In this document: positions 15,702 to 24,373 of the stretch, one piece after another
Layout of the letters: each line of letters begins with the position of its first letter
How positions within the stretch are numbered: position 1 is the first letter of the stretch
Source: Phycisphaerae bacterium
GTDB lineage: Bacteria > Planctomycetota > Phycisphaerae > UBA1845 > UTPLA1
DNA length: 64,000 nt
NCBI GenBank assembly: GCA_035275405.1
Contig: DATEMU010000003.1
Location: forward strand, 930,001 to 994,000
Reading direction: 5' to 3'
The notes under the pieces: model-generated
Seen by the model: the letters and a program-made list of their open reading frames with translations, nothing else
Database searches by the model: none
What the model was told of the DNA's origin: nothing
Program-made: the position numbers and the translations under genes

Positions 15702-16167
15702 GGCTATCTCCTTTTCGTCGGGACTCCGCCGATCGTAAGACCTGCGAGACCCGCTCATAATATTTTCGAAGCGCATCCCGCGACGCCGCGAGAAGAACCG
15801 CTTCGACCATCACAAATCCGAAGTCCGTCCACCCGAATCCGCCGCACCACGGACACCCGCCGGCGAGGCGAACGAGATACCCGAGCCCTACGGCGATGAA
15901 TGTGTTGGCGTTGAATTGGTAATACCGATAGTGGAACTCTACGAGGATGTTGTAGGCCGCCAGATTCGCCTCCAGGATCGAGAAATCCCACTTGGGCGGC
16001 TTGATTCCTGTTCGATGATGCACCGTGTCGACAAGCATCCACCGAAGGGAGCTGACGAGCATTCCAGCGGCTACGGATGCCAGAGTAACGAAGAGAAACC
16101 CGCCCACAGTCGGCTGTCCCTCCGGCACGGCAAGCCACGGCTGAATCGTGGGCACGATCCCACCCAC
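15562..16167 (-). CDS. Membrane protein with damaged or non-standard N-terminus
   Basis: A roughly 200-residue frame with membrane segments (GGFLFVTLASVAAGMLVSSL; TFIAVGLGYLVRLAGG) and a conserved-looking VDTVHHRTGIKPPKWDFS motif between them. GTG 16167 is the only standard start, yet the same frame upstream to 16212 encodes a clear transmembrane stretch, LVIAYLVPGFITVV, before an in-frame stop at 16228-16230. An ATG at 16267 in another frame could supply the true N-terminus if there is a one-base shift near 16212-16230. The last ~45 codons look like a shadow of the small gene ending at 15528, so the real product may end earlier. Function unknown. Confidence 0.5.
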   Translation of the reverse strand: MGGIVPTIQPWLAVPEGQPTVGGFLFVTLASVAAGMLVSSLRWMLVDTVHHRTGIKPPKWDFSILEANLAAYNILVEFHYRYYQFNANTFIAVGLGYLVRLAGGCPWCGGFGWTDFGFVMVEAVLLAASRDALRKYYERVSQVLRSAESRRKGDSHDERRRTRTRMGSGVGDAGTRKEGPGREADRGEEAGLASERHDGEE

Positions 16168-16364
16168 GGCAACGACAGTAATGAAGCCTGGAACCAGGTA
16201 TGCGATGACCAGCCCAAAATTCCGGGCCTAAAGCTCTCCCACCGACTATCCAAATGAAACCGAGCATCACGCAGCCTCGCACAGCGCTCCCGCAATCGCC
16301 CACCGGTCATATTATTGCCTGAATCCAAACGGGTTTCAAGTCCGGCCGCCATCATGCTGTCGAC

Positions 16365-16607
16365 ATGCCGACAAAGCCCCAGCACGCTCGACGCTATCGC
16401 ACAGTCCCTAATCTGATTCGTGAACTACGTGTGGAAGCCGGGCTAACGCAACGCGCGCTCGGCAAACGGCTAAGTCTTCCGCAATCATGGGTTTACAAGT
16501 GTGAAACCGGCATCCGCCGTATGGACATCGCTGAATTCTGCGATTGGTGCAAGGCCTGCGGTATTGAGCCGGTCATCGGTCTTCGCCGATTCCTGCGCAC
16601 CGATTGA
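16365..16607 (+). CDS. XRE-family helix-turn-helix regulator
   Basis: An 80-residue protein consisting essentially of one Cro/CI-type helix-turn-helix. The recognition region reads LRVEAGLTQRALGKRLSLPQ, followed by WVYKCETGIRRMDIAEF. It has no oligomerisation or effector domain, so it resembles small accessory repressors or antitoxin-like regulators. The last ~120 bases overlap the 3' end of the minus-strand gene ending at 16485. No toxin-like partner was identified next to it. Confidence 0.75.
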   Translation: MPTKPQHARRYRTVPNLIRELRVEAGLTQRALGKRLSLPQSWVYKCETGIRRMDIAEFCDWCKACGIEPVIGLRRFLRTD

Positions 16608-17315
16608 ATCGCCACCGCTACCTGGCCCGTCGCCGATCTCGCTTCCAGCTTCGGCGTGCCCTGACCCCGAACAAGCTTCACGGAATGGCCGCACGACCCG
16701 GCGCCGAAGCTGGAGCGCCGAGACGGGCACCGCTTCGAATTCTGCCGCTACCCTGACCCGATTAACCGCCCGCAGCAGGTTCAGATACTGTCGCCGCACG
16801 GGGGCGTACGCCTCGAAGCGGATGTGTCGAAACTCACCAATCAGGTTCTCCACCGATCGATGGCAGGCAATGTTCAGCAGGTGTGCCTTTAGGCTTCGGT
16901 ACGTCTCCGGATGGATGCGCACCGAGGGATGCCACCGTCGGTCGACGCCCCGCCGGTAGCCGATGCTGTAGCCGCCGAAGCGGATCGCGTCGCGGCGGAC
17001 ATCCTTGTGCTTCGGCTCATCCTGAAAAAAGCGATGCTCCCCGCGCGATGCGATGAGCACAAAGAAGCGGTCATGCCGGATGTAATGGACATTGGCCAGG
17101 CCGGCCCGTTTGCGCCTCGCCCTTGCCCACTTGGAAAGCCCCGCCTCATATTGCTCCAAGAGTTTCTCGTCCACATATTGCGGATCCTTCCGCTCCGGGA
17201 TGACACCCGTCACGTAGAACCAATAGCCATGCCCGATGTAGCTCACGGCAAGCTGCTGGACAAAGCCCTCCACCGAGGCCGTCTCCCACCTATACACCAC
17301 ACCACGGCGTACCAC
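16485..17315 (-). CDS. Conserved mobile-element protein of unknown function
   Basis: A 276-residue protein starting at GTG 17315. The first ~210 residues look strongly coding (VQQLAVSYIGHGYWFYVTG, KWARARRKRAGLANVHYIRH, RFFVLIASRGEHRFF), with a basic, aromatic-rich core resembling hypothetical proteins that travel with plasmid-type cargo; a nucleic-acid role is only a guess. The last ~45 residues are encoded opposite the XRE gene and are low-complexity, so the functional domain probably ends near residue 215. No catalytic motif was recognised. The downstream small gene at 17418 lies on the same strand, 102 bases upstream of this start. Confidence 0.62.
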   Translation of the reverse strand: MVRRGVVYRWETASVEGFVQQLAVSYIGHGYWFYVTGVIPERKDPQYVDEKLLEQYEAGLSKWARARRKRAGLANVHYIRHDRFFVLIASRGEHRFFQDEPKHKDVRRDAIRFGGYSIGYRRGVDRRWHPSVRIHPETYRSLKAHLLNIACHRSVENLIGEFRHIRFEAYAPVRRQYLNLLRAVNRVRVAAEFEAVPVSALQLRRRVVRPFREACSGSGHAEAGSEIGDGPGSGGDSIGAQESAKTDDRLNTAGLAPIAEFSDVHTADAGFTLVNP

Positions 17316-17417
17316 GCACGGCGGTGCTACTCAAATCGTCTAAGGTTCAAAGAGATAGGGATTGTTTGCTGGCACAATCCCCCAAAGCCCTTCTCAACCT
17401 TTCTGCGCCCGTGTTCC

Positions 17418-17630
17418 TCATGGGTTCTGAAACCGCAAGAGCGCCTTCAAATCCTCTTCCGTAGGCTCGCGGCCCAAACCCTCGCGATACCGTTCCACAA
17501 TGCCCATTCGCACGTGGTCCGGCAGATCGCTTGGCTTCTCAAACCGAATGCCTACGGCCTCTAACTCATCCAGGTAATCGAGCGCCGGATCCCCGAGGAC
17601 CCCGCCCTCGCCCGAACGCCACCAACCCAT
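17418..17630 (-). CDS. Small acidic protein
   Basis: A 70-residue protein. The start at 17630 follows GGGAGGTG with 7-base spacing, an excellent ribosome-binding site; codons upstream to 17666 are unlikely to be used. The sequence is helical and acidic (ALDYLDELEAVGIRFEK, then REGLGREPTEEDLKALL) with no known motif. It lies upstream of the 276-residue protein on the same strand and may be its operon partner. Confidence 0.55.
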   Translation of the reverse strand: MGWWRSGEGGVLGDPALDYLDELEAVGIRFEKPSDLPDHVRMGIVERYREGLGREPTEEDLKALLRFQNP

Positions 17631-17980
17631 TCGTAAACACCTCCCTTCAGCTTTGCTGAAAAACACTTGTTATCATCCAACCAACCTTTGCATCACCTCC
17701 TCGCTGCCGTCGCGCATCCGGGCGCGCCGTCTGTATTCCAGATCGGCCCCCGCCCAATACATACACGTAGCGCAGCAAAAACCTCCGGCGAATCCTGGAT
17801 ACACCTCCAGTGTTCGCCGTCATTCCGCCATCAAAAGACGACTCACGTCCCCGTGAGACCTCTTTCGATCGCAGCATCGTCCTTCCCAGGAACCGGCCGG
17901 CGGGCAGGCGCAAAAGCGCCTGCCGCGCCGACCGCACGCTTCAAGATGGATATGACCCGTCACCGCTTTCGTTGTCGTCT
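17631..17980. other. Gap between small gene and group II intron remnants
   Basis: No supported gene. If the group II intron 5' part begins at 18592 on the minus strand, its domain IV reverse transcriptase would be expected here, but neither frame shows reverse-transcriptase motifs such as YADD. Confidence 0.4.
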
Positions 17981-17989
17981 ATCCCCGGC

Positions 17990-18592
17990 ACCACCCGTAA
18001 GGACACGAACGGCGCACCACTGCCTTGCAGTGCATCCGCTCCGCTCCCGCGGACTTCTACTTGCGGCACTCTCCCAGACTACGGCCTTTGAATCATCCGC
18101 CTGACTTGGCGGACACCGGGCACCACCCCGGCAGCCACAGTCCTTCCCCGGTTATTGATAGTCGTTGCACAATCGGTCACGTCGGTAGGGCCGGTTAAGG
18201 CCCGGTCCGGCAGCGTATGTCCGAGGCTCCCGCCTCGGCATAGTTTCCATCCGCAAAAGCACGGATGATTTCGAGGTCCAGAATACAGAAGCTGACCCCT
18301 ACCCTTCGCTGCGGGATATTTTCCTGTTCGGCACCGTCTCCGATTGCACTGACCGGCAAGGGCTTGACGCCCCTTTCATCGTTGAGCTGTTCACCAATCG
18401 GGCTTATCAAGGCGGCTCTCGCCGCTCACCCGAATGCCGAGCGTTGTCATCGCCCGGTTCCGCGTGTCGCCACGCGGAAGCTCCCGACGCCGGCAAGCGT
18501 TGAACGAACCTGACGGGATTTGCACCCGAGTTGCCTTGCGGCTTTGGTCCGGACCCCGCTGGGGGATTTGATTCGCAAATTGCGGATCGCAC
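17990..18592 (-). mobile_element. Possible group II intron 5' ribozyme part (domains I-III), no ORF
   Basis: On the minus strand GTGCGA at 18592, matching the GUGYG intron 5' consensus, follows a strong GC hairpin (18609-18626) by 16 bases, as in class C introns that insert after terminator hairpins. The next ~600 bases contain group II-like stretches, for example GGTGCAAATCCCGTC and GGTGAACAGCTCAACGATGAAAGGGGCGTC. A reverse-transcriptase ORF and a following domain V are missing. This is recognised by pattern only and needs a covariance-model search. Confidence 0.4.
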
Positions 18593-18608
18593 CCCTTCGA
18601 CCATCACG

Positions 18609-18626
18609 GCCTGCCCGAAGGCAGGC
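18609..18626 (-). terminator. GC hairpin next to group II intron remnant
   Basis: Perfect 7-bp stem (GCCTGCC / GGCAGGC) with a 4-base loop. There is no T-run, so it is either a weak terminator or the hairpin recognised by class C group II introns. Confidence 0.45.
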
Positions 18627-18689
18627 ATGTCCCGGTCGCCCGATTTCCAGTTGCACTATGGGATAGAACTACAGGATTACTTCTTCGAA

Positions 18690-18758
18690 CTACATCGAAG
18701 GGATTACTCTGTAGAGCCTCCCTCGAACCGGACGAGCGCCTCGCGGCGCATCCGGCTC
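18690..18758 (-). mobile_element. Group II intron domain V-VI remnant
   Basis: On the minus strand 18758-18725 forms an exact 34-nt domain V: an 8-bp lower stem containing the AGC catalytic triad (GAGCCGGA / TCCGGTTC), a 2-nt bulge, a 5-bp upper stem (GCGCC/GGCGC) and a GCGA tetraloop. A domain VI-like hairpin (GAGGGA...TCCCTTC with an unpaired A region) follows. No reverse-transcriptase ORF lies upstream; the methyltransferase-helicase gene ends only 241 bases away. This is therefore a 3' intron fragment. Confidence 0.75.
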
Positions 18759-18998
18759 TACGGGTCGTGGACCTTGACGGCTGGTGAAGCGCGTCCCCTT
18801 AGCCTGATTGGTGGTCAGGTTTACCGGGCGGTCCACGCCCATCTTAAAGCGTCAGATACGCGGTTCGCGTTCCTGACAGCAGCGAAATTGGTAATCTCGC
18901 TAAGAGCCACCATAGCGCAGTCACAAATGCAAATCATCATTCATTACAACGCTTATTGAAACCATCCAGAGCAACACGCACCGCCAAACTCAAAGCCA
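18759..18998. other. Non-coding tail between intron remnant and helicase gene
   Basis: About 240 bases without an ORF. By position they would be the remains of intron domain IV upstream of domain V. Confidence 0.35.
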
Positions 18999-21900
18999 CT
19001 AATCCTCGTCTCGCGCTCCACCAATCGGCTCTTCCGCCGCCGTGATATCGCGGACCGCCCGGCGATGTACGAGTAGCTCTGCAATCACCGCAGGCGCATC
19101 CTCCAGGACCGCGAACCACCGCCGCTTGTGGTGGATGATCTCTTCGGCGAGGCCGTAGCGGCGAAGTTCCTCGCGGTTGGCGGGTATCCCGTTCAGCACC
19201 AGCTCCACGACTTCATCGCCGACGATCCACGCCGTCGTGAGCTGCCAGCCGTTGTCCAATTCGATGACCGAGCCTCCGGACAGCAGGTCGAGGATCTCCT
19301 GCGGCGAGGCCTCGCCCAGCGGCGTCCCGATTCCCAATCTCTGCTTGACGCTGGGTACGTCCGAGGCGACAAGGTTGAGGCCGACCAAGGCTCGACCATC
19401 CGCAAGAATCGCCCGCGCAATCTTGACGCTCTGGATGCCGGAGGAACCCACGATCTTGTCGTAGATCGGAAAGATGGCCCCGCTGAGGATGTAGAACCGT
19501 TTCAACTCCGTCGCCGGCGTTCTCGCATACTCGTCATCCCACCACCGCCGGGCCTCCTGCAAGTCCACCATCTCGTACTTGTCGCCCAATTCAAAGCGGT
19601 TCACTCCGTGGCGCGGCCCCTTGACCGACCCCAGGAGCACCTCGTCCGGACGCGTCTCGAAATGCGGTGCGACTGAATAGACGTACCCGCTATTTCGATT
19701 GCGGCAAAAGCCCTCAGCGGCCCGCGTTGCGCGCGCTTCCTCAAAGGTATAGCGTTCGACATCCACCTCGCCCTCCAATTCGTGGAGGGTCGTCCGTGCC
19801 CCCGATGCTGGGTCCACGAAGAGCGTCTGCGGCTCGGCGAGGCTCTGGAGGTTCCGCGCCCGGATCTCTTCCACGCCGAAATCAAACGCCCCAGCTCGCT
19901 GCGCTGCCTCGACGGCCCGCAGATAGCCCTCATAGAACAGTTCGAAGAATCGGTTCTGTTTCTCGACGTGGAGCACCATGATGCGATTCAGGAACTGCTC
20001 GACATTGCTCGCCACACTGTCGCGGACCGCGGTCTTCTCCTTGTTCAGGACGCCCATGCGTTCCAGTTCACGCATCCCGATGCCGGCATCGACGTGTTCG
20101 TTCAACTGGACCTGTCGATACAGCCGCGTGAGCGCCGCCTTCCCATAGGCGTCAGTGACATCTTCCGGCCGGAACAGGTCGCCCGAGAGCGAGTGACGCT
20201 CCCCCTTGGTCAAGGCTCCGAGCGCAGCGAGTCGTTTGGACACCGCGTTGACCAGTCGCTTTTGGCCCGCCAGGTCCAGGAGCGCCAAGCGGATGACCGG
20301 CGCTGAGACTTGGTTCGAGCGATGGACGCGCCCAAACGCCTGCATCTGCTGGTCGGCTGACCACGAGAGCTGGAAGGCGTAGAAGACCCGGCGCTGCTGA
20401 TTCTTCGCTGCCATGTCGGCATGGACGCTGATGCCGGTCGCCCCCGCGCCGGAGAGCACTGCCAGGCGCTTGCGGCCGGCCTGGAACTGCCTCGTTTCAT
20501 ACTCGTTCAACTGTCGGCGGTGGACGCCCTGGAGTTTTCGGCGGACGTAGCGGCCGTTCTCCCAGCGATGGGTGCGGCCACTGATCTCTGCGACCCGCTC
20601 GACGCCAAAATGACCAATCAGCGCATCCATCGGGTTGTGCGGGAAGTCCAAGTCGGCCACTTTGTCGAGCAGCTCCTTCTGACGCCGGAGGTTTTCGCGG
20701 TTGATCTCCGGATTGCCGGCGGCATCGAGGACCCGGACGCTGATGACGTTGCCGGTCTTGGGGTCGGTCTCCTCCCGGTACTGATAGATCGGGAACTGCT
20801 TCTCGATGAGCTGGACGATCATCTCCCGCGGCGTGGCATCCAGTTCGCTGAGTTCGACGCCTTGGGCGCGGGCATCCCGCACCTTGCGGTCGGCTTGCGC
20901 TTCGCCCGTGTTGAACAAGCTTATAACGACCGAACGCCCGGCGGCCAGATCCTTCTCAATCTCCGGGACCACGTCCGGCAGGGTGTAGGCCATCATGAGT
21001 TGCAGGAAGAAGCGCTGCTGGGCGGAATAGAATTGGGCGTAACGGCCTCCGCTGCGTTTTTGGCAGGCGTTCTCCTCGCCCGCCTCGAACGCAATCAGGA
21101 GTTCCATCCACAGGTCGGCGATCTCGTCGTACTGCACCCGCTCCGCCTCGCTCAGGCGGTGCAACACCGGCTCATATTCCACGGCGCTGTCGGGGACCAT
21201 GCTGCCGTTGGCACCATAGGTGGGACCGTAGCTGATCGTGCGGGCCAGGTAGGTGCCGACGGATTTCAGGTCGCGGCAGAGCATCTCCATCGCCGCCACG
21301 CCGCCACGCTCCATGGCCACGAGGAATGCCGAGAAGTCGGCAAAGGGAGCGCCGTCACCCCAGAGCCCCAGCCGCTCGTAAGGGGCCATGTGGCGGGCCT
21401 CCGTTGCGCCCGTGGCGCTGAAATATCGCACCCGCGCGAGTGGGAACTCCCGTTGTAGGGCGATCCCCATGTTGCCGCGCAGCGTGCCCTCATCGGTCGT
21501 CGCCCTGCCGCCATGCGGCGTGACCGCCGCGTTCTTCATCAAGTGGGCCTCGTCGAAGGCGATGACGCCTTCAAAGTCGGGACCGAGCCAGTCGATTAAC
21601 TGTCTGTACCGCGGCCGCTCGCCGTCGAAGTCAGAGCTGAGCATCGTGTAGGTGGTAAAGAGGATGCCGGACTCCGCCGTAATGAACTCATTCGGTTTGA
21701 AGCGGGCCTGATGGATGATGGAGAGCGGTACGCCGACGGCGTCGCGGTCGCGCTCCGCGTCGGCGCAGAGCTGGTGGGACGCGGAGATATGGACATGCTT
21801 GCATCGTCCCTGTTGAAGCTGGTCGAGGATGAAGGCATAGACCTCGCGGCCCTTGCCGATGCCCGTGCCGTCGCCGTTCCAATGTCCCTTCCGCGATCCA

Positions 21901-23630
21901 TCGGGCAGCAGCACCTCTGTAGCCTGCCCGGCATAGACGACATCTTCCAGTTGCAGATCCGAAATCCGTCCCTCGATGATCACTTCGCTCGGGATGTGAT
22001 GGCGGTAGGCAGCGTCCGGCGGCTCGACCGAGGCCATGGCCGTCGATTCAACAACATGGGCCGGATGAGGCTGCGACCCGCGAACAATGGCCTTTTGCAC
22101 TCGGTATTCAGAAAAGACCGTCCCGGCCTGGATGCGAAGTGCCTGGGACTGCGCGCCGCTTTCGAGCTGGCCTACTTCATGCCCAGCCGGTCCAGCGTCG
22201 CCAGGAGCAGGTTCGCCGCCCAGCAGCGCATCGCTTCCGGTTCGGTCGGCATCGCCGCCTGCTCGCGTTCCAGTTCCCGCGTCAGCATCCGCGACAACAC
22301 CTCCGGCCGCTCCAGCAGGAGCCGGTTCCAGGTGTGCCACTGATCCGTTGTCACCGGCTCGTCCGTTGTCGGCGTAAGGCCCCCGGCTCCGTCCTCCAGG
22401 AGACAGGCCACCAGTTCCAGCAGCGGGTCGGCGTTGGGTTCCGTTTCCCGATGGAACATCACCCGCATGGCCGCCATTGCCTCTTCTCTGAGCGCGTTCG
22501 AGAACTCGCCCGCGGATGTCCTCCTGCGATAACGCCTTGAGTTGTTCATATGCCTCCTCCAGTGCTAGACCGCTACCGGTGATGATCTCCGATTCGCTTC
22601 GCGTCGGGCCGTCACGCTCGATGACGATGATCTGGTTGTCAAAGGTCGTCCCAAACTTGCCGTAAACCGTGCCATCAATGCCGATGTTCGCCCGGACGCG
22701 ATAGCGCCCTTCAATGTCGGCCCACCATCCGCGAAACGCCGGACGGTCCAGGGCCATGCCGCCCCCGACGATGGCCACCAATCTCCCGCCGGGGTTCAAG
22801 CGCAAGAGGGCCTGTTCCACGTGTCGGGCAGCGAACTGTGTGCTGTGACCGCGAACACGGCCGCCGGTCGCCGAGAAGGGCGGGTTCATCACGATCACGT
22901 CATAGAACTTGTCGGCGGGCAAGAGGTTGTCGAGCCGTTCGGCGTCGACGCTCGTCGGCTCGAATCCTTGCAGTGAAAGCAGGTTCTTGCGGCGTTCGTC
23001 GATTTCGTTGGTGTCCACGTCGGCGCCGGCGAGCCGAGCCAGCACGGCGATGTTGCCGGTCCCGGCGCTCGGTTCGAGCGCCGTCATGCCCGAACACAGC
23101 GCAGCGGCCTTCACCACGAGCAAGCCTTCCGCCGGCGGCGTGCTGAATTGCTGGAACTCAATTTGCGTCTCGTCTCGCCGCGTCTGCCTGGGCATCCGGT
23201 CCTGCAAGGCGAGCAACACCTTCAACGAGCTGGGAACATCGTCGAAATCCACGCCCAGGCGGTTGAGATAGATGTTCATCCCCGCTTCGGCCGCGTCGTA
23301 GGCGTCGCGGGCATGTCCCGCGGTGCTTCCGAACACTTCTCGGGACAGCCGTTCAATGGCGGGGTTGTCGAACGACATCGATGGATCGGCTTCGAGCATC
23401 GCGGCAAACCGCAACGCGAAATCAAGCACTGGAGTTAGAGCTTCGGGGGCTTTCTCCGCCCCCAAATTGCCTGTCCGAATTTCGGTCGATAAGGGCGGAG
23501 ACTCGCTCGCCCCGACCAAGCCGTTGCTGGCAACGGTCGAACCGTTCGATTCGAAGTCCAAAAGGAGCTGCCCGCCGCCCTGATTGGCGGGCGTGGACCT
23601 TGACCGCTGCCCTTGCCCCACTCTCAACAC
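18999..23630 (-). CDS. N6-adenine methyltransferase fused to strawberry-notch helicase
   Basis: A giant protein of ~1540 residues. The frame is open to 23843, but the first ~70 codons there are Arg-rich and shadow-like, so GTG 23630 is proposed. The N-terminal part is a class I methyltransferase with motif I (LEPSAGTGN, ~184) and motif IV NPPF (~248), an adenine-N6-type pair. The C-terminal part is an SF2 helicase of the strawberry-notch type: Walker A GDGTGIGKGRE (~586), FDEAH (~691), and the SNO C-terminal helicase signature SGAGATGISVHAD with FGRVHRSNQ (~1097). Such methylase-helicase giants are common on conjugative elements and plasmids and are thought to modify and remodel element DNA against host restriction. 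Residues between the two halves (22172-22549) look out of frame and coincide with a separate ORF. Confidence 0.82.
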   Translation of the reverse strand: MLRVGQGQRSRSTPANQGGGQLLLDFESNGSTVASNGLVGASESPPLSTEIRTGNLGAEKAPEALTPVLDFALRFAAMLEADPSMSFDNPAIERLSREVFGSTAGHARDAYDAAEAGMNIYLNRLGVDFDDVPSSLKVLLALQDRMPRQTRRDETQIEFQQFSTPPAEGLLVVKAAALCSGMTALEPSAGTGNIAVLARLAGADVDTNEIDERRKNLLSLQGFEPTSVDAERLDNLLPADKFYDVIVMNPPFSATGGRVRGHSTQFAARHVEQALLRLNPGGRLVAIVGGGMALDRPAFRGWWADIEGRYRVRANIGIDGTVYGKFGTTFDNQIIVIERDGPTRSESEIITGSGLALEEAYEQLKALSQEDIRGRVLERAQRRGNGGHAGDVPSGNGTQRRPAAGTGGLSPGGRSRGPYADNGRAGDNGSVAHLEPAPAGAAGGVVADADAGTGTRAGGDADRTGSDALLGGEPAPGDAGPAGHEVGQLESGAQSQALRIQAGTVFSEYRVQKAIVRGSQPHPAHVVESTAMASVEPPDAAYRHHIPSEVIIEGRISDLQLEDVVYAGQATEVLLPDGSRKGHWNGDGTGIGKGREVYAFILDQLQQGRCKHVHISASHQLCADAERDRDAVGVPLSIIHQARFKPNEFITAESGILFTTYTMLSSDFDGERPRYRQLIDWLGPDFEGVIAFDEAHLMKNAAVTPHGGRATTDEGTLRGNMGIALQREFPLARVRYFSATGATEARHMAPYERLGLWGDGAPFADFSAFLVAMERGGVAAMEMLCRDLKSVGTYLARTISYGPTYGANGSMVPDSAVEYEPVLHRLSEAERVQYDEIADLWMELLIAFEAGEENACQKRSGGRYAQFYSAQQRFFLQLMMAYTLPDVVPEIEKDLAAGRSVVISLFNTGEAQADRKVRDARAQGVELSELDATPREMIVQLIEKQFPIYQYREETDPKTGNVISVRVLDAAGNPEINRENLRRQKELLDKVADLDFPHNPMDALIGHFGVERVAEISGRTHRWENGRYVRRKLQGVHRRQLNEYETRQFQAGRKRLAVLSGAGATGISVHADMAAKNQQRRVFYAFQLSWSADQQMQAFGRVHRSNQVSAPVIRLALLDLAGQKRLVNAVSKRLAALGALTKGERHSLSGDLFRPEDVTDAYGKAALTRLYRQVQLNEHVDAGIGMRELERMGVLNKEKTAVRDSVASNVEQFLNRIMVLHVEKQNRFFELFYEGYLRAVEAAQRAGAFDFGVEEIRARNLQSLAEPQTLFVDPASGARTTLHELEGEVDVERYTFEEARATRAAEGFCRNRNSGYVYSVAPHFETRPDEVLLGSVKGPRHGVNRFELGDKYEMVDLQEARRWWDDEYARTPATELKRFYILSGAIFPIYDKIVGSSGIQSVKIARAILADGRALVGLNLVASDVPSVKQRLGIGTPLGEASPQEILDLLSGGSVIELDNGWQLTTAWIVGDEVVELVLNGIPANREELRRYGLAEEIIHHKRRWFAVLEDAPAVIAELLVHRRAVRDITAAEEPIGGARDED
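22172..22549 (-). CDS. 125-residue ORF overlapping the methyltransferase-helicase in another frame
   Basis: This frame encodes a balanced, helical protein (ALREEAMAAMRVMFHRE, LLELVACLLEDG, WHTWNRLLLERPEVLS). In the same interval the giant ORF reads as Gly/Ala/Pro/Arg-rich low-complexity sequence. ATG 22549 is preceded by GGAGG at 6 bases. So either an independent small gene is embedded here, or the giant gene carries two compensating frameshifts and this segment is its true linker. No family was recognised. The amino-acid composition strongly favours this frame as the coding one. Confidence 0.55.
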   Translation of the reverse strand: MNNSRRYRRRTSAGEFSNALREEAMAAMRVMFHRETEPNADPLLELVACLLEDGAGGLTPTTDEPVTTDQWHTWNRLLLERPEVLSRMLTRELEREQAAMPTEPEAMRCWAANLLLATLDRLGMK

Positions 23631-23914
23631 ATCCCCATCCGATTGATGATTCGTCTCGGTATGCGTTATGGAGTGGATCGCGGCCCGCGTGCCCTTGCTT
23701 TCCGCCCGACGGCTGAGTCGGGCGGTTCGCTCGCCCCGTCGGGACCACTCCGGTCCGCGCTCGTAAGGATGGAGGTTTGGCGGCCGATCGCTCCGCTCTC
23801 TCGGCCGGTTCTGCTTGGAACCCCCGCACGCCGCCGGTTCCAAGCCTCCCCCGCCCCCTTTTTCCCCTCCGCATGGGGCGGCGGAGAGTCTTCGAGAAAA
23901 TCCGGAGAAGCCGC
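23631..23914. other. Divergent intergenic region before the repressor
   Basis: About 280 GC-rich bases between the proposed methyltransferase start and the repressor promoter. An Arg-rich in-frame extension of the giant ORF (to 23843) runs through it but looks non-coding. Confidence 0.35.
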
Positions 23915-23954
23915 TTGACGGGGCCAGATTCGGGTGTTAGCATATTAGCGAACA
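23915..23954 (+). promoter_or_regulatory. Repressor promoter with operator copy 2
   Basis: TTGACG (23915-23920), a 17-bp spacer and TAGCAT (23938-23943) form a sigma-70-type promoter. The palindrome TGTTAGC-ATATTA-GCGAACA (23935-23954), one mismatch from operator copies 1 and 3, covers the -10 and transcript start, so the XRE repressor just downstream probably represses itself here. Confidence 0.7.
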
Positions 23955-23969
23955 GTGAGGCCCGCCCCG

Positions 23970-24359
23970 ATGCCCCGAAAAAATCAATCTTCCGTCCCCC
24001 AGGAAATCGGCGATGTCCTCAGAGCCCGCCGCACCGACGTGCTCCAGAAGGGACTCCGGGAAATGGCCAAGCTCTTGGGCATCACGCCGCCGCACCTGAC
24101 GGACATCGAGAAGGGCCGGCGAAGACCCTCCGACGACCTGCTCCTCCGAATCAGCCGGCAATACGACATCCCCGAGGCCGACCTGCGGTCCGGTTGGAAT
24201 CGGGCAGCCACAATTGTCGAACAGATTGCTACACAAGACCCGCTGGCCGCCGAGAAGGTCCCCGAACTGCTTCGCAAGGCCCGGGGGCTCTCCTCCTCCT
24301 CCCAATGGGATGACCTGATCAAATACGCGGCCCAGATATCCAAACGGAAGCCCAAGTAA
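23970..24359 (+). CDS. XRE-family repressor (ImmR-like)
   Basis: A 129-residue regulator from ATG 23970; an in-frame GTG at 23955 abuts the operator and is less likely. Residues ~10-70 are a Cro/CI helix-turn-helix (LREMAKLLGITPPHLTDIEKG, with the recognition helix ITPPHLTDIEKG), followed by a helical tail likely for dimerisation. The next gene encodes an ImmA/IrrE-type protease 14 bases downstream, the arrangement of the ImmR/ImmA switch of ICEBs1, where protease cleavage of the repressor induces excision and transfer. Its own promoter carries the palindrome also found before the excisionase and a small membrane gene. Confidence 0.8.
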   Translation: MPRKNQSSVPQEIGDVLRARRTDVLQKGLREMAKLLGITPPHLTDIEKGRRRPSDDLLLRISRQYDIPEADLRSGWNRAATIVEQIATQDPLAAEKVPELLRKARGLSSSSQWDDLIKYAAQISKRKPK

Positions 24360-24373
24360 CGGAGCGTTGCGAC

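Noticed and set aside
17653-18104. Overlapping plus-strand ORFs of 93-145 codons
   Set aside because: They lie opposite the intron-like RNA region, have Arg/Pro/Ser-rich composition and no ribosome-binding sites.
20421-21458. Long plus-strand ORF (345 codons) opposite the helicase
   Set aside because: It is antisense to conserved helicase motifs and its translation is a typical high-GC shadow without recognisable domains or a ribosome-binding site.
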